NCBI GenBank assembly: GCA_025927515.1
Contig: JAICLG010000084.1
Coordinates: 1 to 11,443, forward strand
DNA from: Hyphomicrobium sp.
GTDB taxonomy: Bacteria; Pseudomonadota; Alphaproteobacteria; Rhizobiales; Hyphomicrobiaceae
Direction: 5' to 3'
Length of the DNA: 11,443 nucleotides
In this document: one piece after another, positions 6,913 through 11,443 of the stretch
How positions within the stretch are numbered: the first letter of the stretch is position 1
Layout of the letters: each line of letters begins with the position of its first letter
Notes under the pieces: model-generated
Databases searched by the model: none
What the model saw: the letters and a program-made list of their open reading frames with translations, nothing else
Told to the model about the DNA's origin: nothing
Program-made: the position numbers and the translations under genes

Positions 6913-6932
6913 TTGGGCTGCTGCCCGGTTTT
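6913..6932 (+). terminator. Possible weak intrinsic terminator behind prs
   Basis: TTGGGC (6913-6918) pairs with GCCCGG (6923-6928) around a TGCT loop, with two G-U pairs at the base, followed by TTTT (6929-6932) and preceded by an A-rich AAAC. It starts 6 bases past the prs stop. Stem strength is modest. Confidence 0.4.
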
Positions 6933-7026
6933 CAAAGCAAGAAAGGTGGTGCGCGCATCGCCCCAGCGTGGCATCGCGTGCCCCGCAACACTCTTTATCT
7001 TCCATACAGCAAGTTGGAGCGCTGAC

Positions 7027-8031
7027 ATGACCATCAAAGGCTGGGCCGCGACAGCGGCGAACCGTCCGCTGGAGCCGTTCGAATACGATCCCGGTCCCCT
7101 TGCTGATGACGACGTTGAAGTTGCGGTCGAGTACTGCGGCGTCTGTCATTCCGACGCTTCGGTGATGAACAACGAATGGGGTTTCACGTCGTATCCGGTT
7201 ATTCCCGGCCACGAAGTGATCGGTAAGGTCGTCGCTCTCGGCTCAAATGCCAAAGGTTTGAAAATCGGGCAACGCGTCGGCATCGGATGGGCGTCGGGAA
7301 GTTGCATGCACTGCGAACAGTGCGTTTCCGGCGACGGCAACCTCTGCCCCGAAGGCAAGGCGACCATCGTCGGCCGGCATGGCGGCTTCGCTGATCGCGT
7401 CCGCGTACAATGGCTCTGGGCCGTGCCTATTCCGGACGGGTTGAGCGCTGCCGACGCCGGCCCTCTGATGTGCGGCGGCGTTACAGTCTTTACGCCCTTT
7501 AGAGCTTTCGATATCCGGCCGACGGATCGCGTCGGTGTCGTCGGTATCGGCGGCCTCGGTCACTTGGCATTGAAGTTTGCGAAGGCGTGGGGTTGCGAGG
7601 TGACCGCGTTTACGTCCAGCGATTCAAAGGCCGGCGAGGCACGGGGATTCGGCGCGCATAACGTCGTCAACTCGCGGAATGAAGATGCAATCAGGAAGGC
7701 GGCGGGAACGCTCGACCTGCTGATCGTTACGGTGAACGTGCCGCTCGACTGGAATGCACTGCTTGGGACGCTCCGCCCGAAGGGACGGCTGCATGTCGTC
7801 GGAGCTATTCTGGAACCCATTCCGGTGCATGCCTTCGACCTCATCACAACGCAACGGAGCGTATCGGGCTCGCCCAACGGAGCACCAGCAACGACGGCGG
7901 CTATGCTGAACTTCGCGGCGCGCCACGATATCCTGCCGCAAACCGAGCACTTCCCGATCGCGAAGGTCAATGATGCGATACAGCACCTGCTCGACGGCAA
8001 GGCGCGCTATCGCATCGTCCTCGATATGTAG
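7027..8031 (+). CDS. ahr: Zinc-dependent aldehyde reductase/alcohol dehydrogenase, Ahr (YjgB) type
   Basis: A 334-residue medium-chain dehydrogenase/reductase very similar along its length to what I recall of E. coli Ahr (YjgB), an NADPH-preferring enzyme that reduces a broad range of aldehydes. Shared stretches include YCGVCHSD near the start, NEWGF, GHEVIGKVVALGS, QRVGIGW, GIGGLGH and INDAIQH-like VNDAIQH near the end. The catalytic zinc ligands are likely Cys40, His62 and Cys149. The structural zinc site is complete: Cys93, Cys96, Cys99 and Cys107. The nucleotide-binding loop is GIGGLGH (173-179). ATG 7027 has GGAG at 7016-7019, 7 bases upstream. The frame is open further left, into the prs end, but that part does not resemble the family. 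The gene stands alone: 119 bases after prs and convergent with zur. A detoxifying role is likely; the physiological substrate is unknown. Confidence 0.9.
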   Translation: MTIKGWAATAANRPLEPFEYDPGPLADDDVEVAVEYCGVCHSDASVMNNEWGFTSYPVIPGHEVIGKVVALGSNAKGLKIGQRVGIGWASGSCMHCEQCVSGDGNLCPEGKATIVGRHGGFADRVRVQWLWAVPIPDGLSAADAGPLMCGGVTVFTPFRAFDIRPTDRVGVVGIGGLGHLALKFAKAWGCEVTAFTSSDSKAGEARGFGAHNVVNSRNEDAIRKAAGTLDLLIVTVNVPLDWNALLGTLRPKGRLHVVGAILEPIPVHAFDLITTQRSVSGSPNGAPATTAAMLNFAARHDILPQTEHFPIAKVNDAIQHLLDGKARYRIVLDM

Positions 8032-8067
8032 GTTAGCTCCGCCGCGAACGCGGATCGCAGGCGGCGC

Positions 8068-8493
8068 TCAATCGGCGCCGCCCGACGCGCACGCCGCGCA
8101 ACGACCGCGCAGTTCCATCGTCATAGTGCGTACTTTGAAGTCGTTTTTGCTCGCCCAGCCCTGAAGACTTTTGACGGCGGCCGGGCTGTCGAATTCCTTG
8201 ACCGTTCCGCATGCGTCGCAAATCGCAAATACGGCTTTGCCCTCGTGGTGTGGGTGCTCGCAGGCGACGAAGGCATTGAGGCTCTCAAGCCGGTGGGCCA
8301 AGCCGTCGTCGATTAACCGCTGCAAGGCCCGATAGACCGTCGGAGGGGCGCTGACCCCCTTCCCCCGAACCTGCTCGATGAGTTCGTAGGCGCTGACGGG
8401 GCGGCCGACTCCGCGAAGTGCCTCGACGATGATTTTATCCTGATCTGCGGCGCTGCGGCGCTTGGTCGGCTTTCGGGCCATGGTTTGCGGCAT
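8068..8493 (-). CDS. zur: Fur-family zinc-responsive repressor, Zur type
   Basis: A 141-residue Fur-family regulator. Zur proteins bind DNA when loaded with Zn(II) and repress zinc uptake genes. The winged-helix part shows PVSAYELIEQVRGKG and PPTVYRALQRLIDDGLAHRLE (50-70), and LNAFVACEHPHHEG (72-85) is Zur-like. The structural zinc site is complete: Cys92-x2-Cys95 (in ICDACGTVKEFD) and Cys132-x2-Cys135. Regulatory ligands are probably among Cys78, His80, His82, His83 and Glu99. The SLNAF segment and CDACG favour Zur over Fur or PerR. I start at ATG 8493, with GGGG about 7 bases upstream; ATG 8481 (MARKPTKRR) is a real alternative, with GGAG 12 bases upstream. It is convergent with ahr (36 bases between stops) and divergent from rplY. 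No zinc transporter gene is in the window, and I saw no convincing Zur box. Confidence 0.85.
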   Translation of the reverse strand: MPQTMARKPTKRRSAADQDKIIVEALRGVGRPVSAYELIEQVRGKGVSAPPTVYRALQRLIDDGLAHRLESLNAFVACEHPHHEGKAVFAICDACGTVKEFDSPAAVKSLQGWASKNDFKVRTMTMELRGRCAACASGGAD

Positions 8494-8622
8494 CTCCGGA
8501 CCCCATCCCTTGGGTCGAATCTCGCGAATAGTTACTACGGTATGCCCTAATATGCTGATTTGCGGCAGGACTTTCCAGTCCGGTCGAAAGCAGGGATGGG
8601 CAAAGCTCTCGGTGCCCAAGCA

Positions 8623-8651
8623 TTGCGCCTCCGGCAAACCCCAGCTATACA
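8623..8651 (+). promoter_or_regulatory. Candidate promoter for rplY
   Basis: TTGCGC (8623-8628) and TATACA (8646-8651) are separated by 17 bases. This would start a transcript near 8658 with a leader of about 105 bases before the L25 start. The match is partial (three and four of six). It lies in the 270-base gap between the divergent zur and rplY; I found no comparably placed minus-strand promoter for zur there. Confidence 0.4.
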
Positions 8652-8763
8652 CGCGCCATCTCAAGAAGACATTCCTGAGACGCCGCACGGCACCCTTGGA
8701 GGCCGGTTCGCGGCTTTTGGCTCTTCCGATAGGCGGAGGGGCATCAAACTCGGAGACGATGCC

Positions 8764-9489
8764 ATGTCTGAGCTGATCTCGCTCAAGGCTACGGCGCGCC
8801 CGCGTGCAGGCAAGGGGGCCGCACGCCAAGCTCGCCGCGATGGAAATGTGCCCGCCGTCATTTACGGCAACCAAGAAACACCAGAAACCATCAATCTGGA
8901 ATACAACGAGTTGTGGAAGCAGGTCCTGAAGGGCCACTTCACCTCGACCGCAATCGAGCTCGACGTCGAGGGCAAGAAGCACATCGTGCTGGCTCGCGAC
9001 GTGCAGGTCGATCCCGTCCGTGACACCCCGCTGCATGTCGATTTCCAGCGCGTCGGCAAGGATGGCGTCATTCGCGTTTCGATCCCCGTGCGCTTCACCA
9101 ACGAAGCGGCGTCTCCGGGTCTGAAGCGCGGCGGCGTGCTCAACATCGTGCGCCACGACGTCGAAGTCTTCTGCCCCTACGACAAAATTCCGCGCTTCTT
9201 CGAGATCAACCTCGAAGGCATGGAGATCGGCCGCTCGATTCACATTTCCGCTGTGGCGATGCCCGAGGGCATCACGCCGGTGATCAAGAATCGTGACTTC
9301 ACGATTGCGACGATCGCGGGCGCGCTGAAGGGCGAGGAAGAAACCACCACGACAGGCGCAGCCGACGCAGCGGCAGCTCCCGCCGCCGATGCGAAGGGTG
9401 CTGCACCCGCCGCCGGTGCCAAGGCCGCGGCTCCTGCTGCGGGCGGCAAGGCTGCCCCTGCAGCCGCAAAGCCCGCCGCGAAGAAGTAA
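8764..9489 (+). CDS. rplY: 50S ribosomal protein L25/general stress protein Ctc
   Basis: L25 binds 5S rRNA at the central protuberance of the large ribosomal subunit. This 241-residue form is the long Ctc/TL5 type with two domains: the 5S-binding L25 domain (about 5-93; note RAGKGAARQARRDGNVPAVIYG at the front and HVDFQRV at its end), and the beta-rich TL5 C-terminal domain (about 100-187). E. coli L25 has only the first domain. From residue 190 follows an acidic EEETTTT stretch and then a low-complexity Ala/Pro/Gly/Lys tail to the end, built of degenerate K-x-A-A-P-A-A-G units. ATG 8764 has GGAG at 8752-8755, 8 bases upstream; an out-of-frame ATG at 8759 lies between them. A strong hairpin follows the stop. 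pth is next, 160 bases downstream. Confidence 0.95.
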   Translation: MSELISLKATARPRAGKGAARQARRDGNVPAVIYGNQETPETINLEYNELWKQVLKGHFTSTAIELDVEGKKHIVLARDVQVDPVRDTPLHVDFQRVGKDGVIRVSIPVRFTNEAASPGLKRGGVLNIVRHDVEVFCPYDKIPRFFEINLEGMEIGRSIHISAVAMPEGITPVIKNRDFTIATIAGALKGEEETTTTGAADAAAAPAADAKGAAPAAGAKAAAPAAGGKAAPAAAKPAAKK

Positions 9490-9496
9490 AATATAC

Positions 9497-9520
9497 CGGC
9501 GCGATCTTCGGGTCGCGCCG
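9497..9520 (+). terminator. Strong UUCG-capped hairpin behind rplY
   Basis: CGGCGCGATC (9497-9506) and GGTCGCGCCG (9511-9520) form a 10-bp stem with one G-U pair, capped by a TTCG tetraloop closed by C-G, the exceptionally stable cUUCGg form. It begins 7 bases past the L25 stop. The downstream TTCGCTTCC is only moderately U-rich, so it may end transcription partially or protect the rplY mRNA from 3' decay while allowing read-through into pth. Confidence 0.65.
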
Positions 9521-9649
9521 TTCGCTTCCGGGTAGCGCGACCGGTCGGGCTGCGCCGCTCTCGAAATCCCATCGGCGTGGTGAAATCGGTGCCCCGAGCC
9601 GCGGCTGCCCGGCCAAGACGCGCGAGGCTAGCCGGAAGGCGCAAGTACA

Positions 9650-10402
9650 ATGAAGCTCTTCGTCGGCCTCGGAAATCCCGGTGAGAAGTACAGCTCCAAC
9701 CGACACAACATCGGTTTCATGGCTGTCGATCGCATTGCCGAGCGCCATGGCTTTGGACCGTGGCGCAAGAAATTTCAGGGCCTCGTCTCGGAAGGGAGCA
9801 TCGGCTCGGATCGCGTTCTCCTCTTGAAGCCCGAAACCTATATGAACGAGAGCGGCCGCTCGGTCGGCGAAGCCCAGCGCTTTCTCAAGATTCCATTATC
9901 CGACGTGTACGTCTTCCACGACGAACTCGATCTCGCGCCTGGCAAGGTCAAGCTGAAAGCGGGCGGCGGCAATGCAGGCCATAATGGCCTGCGCTCGATT
10001 TCGGCTCACATCGAGAATGACTATAAACGCGTTCGCCTTGGCATCGGTCATCCGGGGTCGAAGGACGCAGTGGTCTATTATGTGCTCAACGACTTCGCCA
10101 AGGTCGAACGCGGGTGGCTATCGGACCTGCTCGATGCGGTTGCCGACGCTGCGGCCTATCTTGCCAAAGGCGACGACGCGCGATTTTTGAGCGATGTCGC
10201 GAGGTCGCTCTACGATGAGCCACGTGCCTCAGCAGGTGGCGGCAAAGCTCCGGACAAGATCCGAGATGAACCGCGACCGGCAAAAAAATCTACTGCCTCG
10301 TCACACCCTGCGGGCGAACGCGCCTCCAAGAGCCGATCGGCACTCGCCGAGAACTTGAAAAAATGGCTCGGCGCGCGAAAGTCCGGCGACGAGGGTTCGT
10401 GA
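9650..10402 (+). CDS. pth: Peptidyl-tRNA hydrolase with basic C-terminal extension
   Basis: Pth cleaves peptidyl-tRNAs that drop off stalled ribosomes, releasing tRNA for reuse. The catalytic core covers residues 1 to about 188 and has all key residues: Asn9 and His19 in GLGNPG...RHNIGF (catalytic base His19, E. coli His20), Asn66 in ETYMNESG, Asp91 in HDELDL, and His111/Asn112 in GGGNAGHNGLRS. E. coli Pth has 194 residues; this one has 250. The extra ~55 residues are Lys/Arg/Ser/Pro-rich and end in a probable amphipathic helix (ALAENLKKWLGARK). Such tails are, to my knowledge, common in alphaproteobacterial Pth, without a known role. GGAAGG (9634-9639) lies 10 bases before ATG 9650. The gene sits between rplY and ychF. 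Confidence 0.96.
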   Translation: MKLFVGLGNPGEKYSSNRHNIGFMAVDRIAERHGFGPWRKKFQGLVSEGSIGSDRVLLLKPETYMNESGRSVGEAQRFLKIPLSDVYVFHDELDLAPGKVKLKAGGGNAGHNGLRSISAHIENDYKRVRLGIGHPGSKDAVVYYVLNDFAKVERGWLSDLLDAVADAAAYLAKGDDARFLSDVARSLYDEPRASAGGGKAPDKIRDEPRPAKKSTASSHPAGERASKSRSALAENLKKWLGARKSGDEGS

Positions 10403-10595
10403 CAGTTCCGGCCGCGTAAACTCGCTGTGCGAGGATACTGAAACGATAGAGGCAGACCCGCATCGCTGCTCGACCTTCGTCTTCGCCACATTCAGGAAGT
10501 GAGTTATAGGGCCGCAGACAGCGCCGATTTTGCTTCACAAGGCGGCGCGTCTCGCTTAACCCACGAGCTAACAACACAATCGGAAATCCCCGCCA

Positions 10596-11443
10596 ATGGG
10601 CTTTAAATGCGGCATCGTCGGCCTGCCGAACGTCGGCAAGTCGACCCTCTTCAACGCGCTGACGCAGACGGCGGCAGCGGAAGCGGCCAACTATCCTTTC
10701 TGCACGATCGAACCGAACGTCGGTGAAGTCGCCGTTCCGGACCCGCGGCTCGATACGCTTGCGAAGATTGCCGACAGCAAGGAAATCATCCCGACGCGGC
10801 TGACATTCGTCGATATCGCGGGTCTTGTGCGCGGCGCCTCTAAAGGCGAGGGCCTCGGCAACAAGTTCCTGTCGCACATTCGCGAGGTCGATGCGGTAGC
10901 CTACGTGCTGCGCTGCTTCGTCGACGAGGACATTACGCATGTCGAAAATCGCATCGATCCGCTCGCTGACGCTGACGTTGTCGAGACCGAATTGATGCTT
11001 GCCGACCTCGAAAGCCTCGAGAAGCGAATTTCGCAGATCGAGAAGAAGGCGAAGTCGGGCGACAAGGAAGCCAAGGCGCAGTTCTCCATGATGGAGAAGC
11101 CGTTGGCTCTGTTGCGCGAAGGGAAACCTGCGCGGCTCGCGAAAATGACGCCCGAAGAAATGCCCGCTTTTCGCGGCTTGCAACTTCTGACGTCGAAGCC
11201 GGTCGTCTACGTCTGTAACGTCGAGGAAAGCGCGGCCGCCAACGGCAATGCTTACTCGAAGCAGGTCGAAGAGCGCGCCAAGGCCGAAGGCGCCGCCGTC
11301 GTCGTCATTTCCGCGAAAATCGAAAGCGAGTTTGCAGGCCTGGCGCCGGAGGACCGGGATGCTTTCCTGGCCGAGATGGGTCTCGATGAGCCCGGCCTCA
11401 ATCGCCTGATCCGCGCTGGATACTCTCTGCTCCACCTCGTCAC
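10596..11443 (+). CDS. ychF: Ribosome-associated ATPase YchF (OLA1 family), 3' end cut by window
   Basis: YchF is an Obg-related P-loop NTPase that prefers ATP, binds ribosomes and takes part in translation and oxidative stress responses. About 282 of the usual ~365 residues are present. Seen are the P-loop GLPNVGKST (9-17), NYPFCTIEPNVG (32-43, switch I region), DIAGLVRGASKGEGLGNKFL with the DxxG motif at 73-76, and NVEE (208-211), the altered G4 motif that marks ATP rather than GTP use. The central region (about 130-195) is the charged coiled-coil insertion. The C-terminal TGS domain lies beyond the right edge. ATG 10596 has GGAAA at 10582-10586. It follows pth after 193 bases, in which I see no clear promoter or terminator. 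Confidence 0.96.
   Translation, partial: MGFKCGIVGLPNVGKSTLFNALTQTAAAEAANYPFCTIEPNVGEVAVPDPRLDTLAKIADSKEIIPTRLTFVDIAGLVRGASKGEGLGNKFLSHIREVDAVAYVLRCFVDEDITHVENRIDPLADADVVETELMLADLESLEKRISQIEKKAKSGDKEAKAQFSMMEKPLALLREGKPARLAKMTPEEMPAFRGLQLLTSKPVVYVCNVEESAAANGNAYSKQVEERAKAEGAAVVVISAKIESEFAGLAPEDRDAFLAEMGLDEPGLNRLIRAGYSLLHLV

Noticed and set aside
6535..7026. Open frame upstream of ahr, overlapping the end of prs
   Set aside because: The sequence does not resemble the dehydrogenase family, overlaps a well-supported gene in another frame, and ATG 7027 has a good ribosome-binding site.
8042..8053. CCGC-GAAC-GCGG hairpin between convergent ahr and zur as a bidirectional terminator
   Set aside because: Stem of only 4 bp and no U-run on either strand, in DNA where such pairings are expected by chance.
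8494..9243. Leftward extension of the zur frame (open from 9243 on the minus strand)
   Set aside because: It would run antisense through most of rplY; homology to Zur begins only near 8493, and long open antisense frames are common in GC-rich DNA.
10421..10433. CTCGC-TGT-GCGAG hairpin behind pth as a terminator
   Set aside because: 5-bp stem with a 3-base loop and no U-run; too weak to call.
10290..11435. Minus-strand frame of 381 codons opposite ychF
   Set aside because: Arg/Asp-rich shadow of ychF, whose P-loop and NVEE motifs prove the plus strand; no ribosome-binding site or family features.

Overview
The window is ordinary chromosomal DNA of high G+C content. It most likely comes from an alphaproteobacterium of the order Hyphomicrobiales (Rhizobiales), possibly a Hyphomicrobium relative. 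This rests on protein style (Prs of the KIVAGNSN...SVSSLF type, an Ala/Lys-tailed L25, a Pth with a basic tail), the gene order and the base composition. The genus is a guess. Thirteen genes are supported; the two at the edges (proC and ychF) are cut by the window. No mobile element, CRISPR array, tRNA, rRNA or phage gene was seen, and no gap between genes exceeds 300 bases.

Left part (1-1604, minus strand): reading leftward, a UbiK/BMFP-family coiled-coil protein, a YbjN-domain protein and proC (cut at the left edge). A small hairpin with a U-run lies behind ubiK, so ybjN-proC is probably a separate two-gene unit. A gap of 175 bases with candidate promoters on both strands separates ubiK from the rightward genes.

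Centre-left (1780-4552, plus strand): lgt, a MidA/NDUFAF7-type methyltransferase and pgeF form a tight operon with 4-base stop/start overlaps at both junctions. It combines lipoprotein maturation, a probable complex I assembly methyltransferase and a peptidoglycan-editing/purine-cleaving enzyme.

Centre (4757-8031, plus strand): an unrecognised lipoprotein that appears to be an internal duplication of one domain of about 115 residues; a 168-base leader with an 11-bp perfect hairpin; prs, probably starting at GTG 5972; and an Ahr-type zinc-dependent aldehyde reductase.

Right part (8068-11443): a Zur-type Fur-family repressor on the minus strand, convergent with ahr, then rplY (L25/Ctc), pth and ychF (cut at the right edge) on the plus strand. 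prs, rplY, pth and ychF are often neighbours in proteobacteria; here ahr and zur sit between prs and rplY. The group supplies PRPP for nucleotides and serves translation (5S rRNA-binding protein, peptidyl-tRNA recycling, ribosome-associated ATPase).

No new multi-gene system was found. The observations most worth following are the duplicated lipoprotein, the structured prs leader with its start-site question, and the repeat-built tail of L25.
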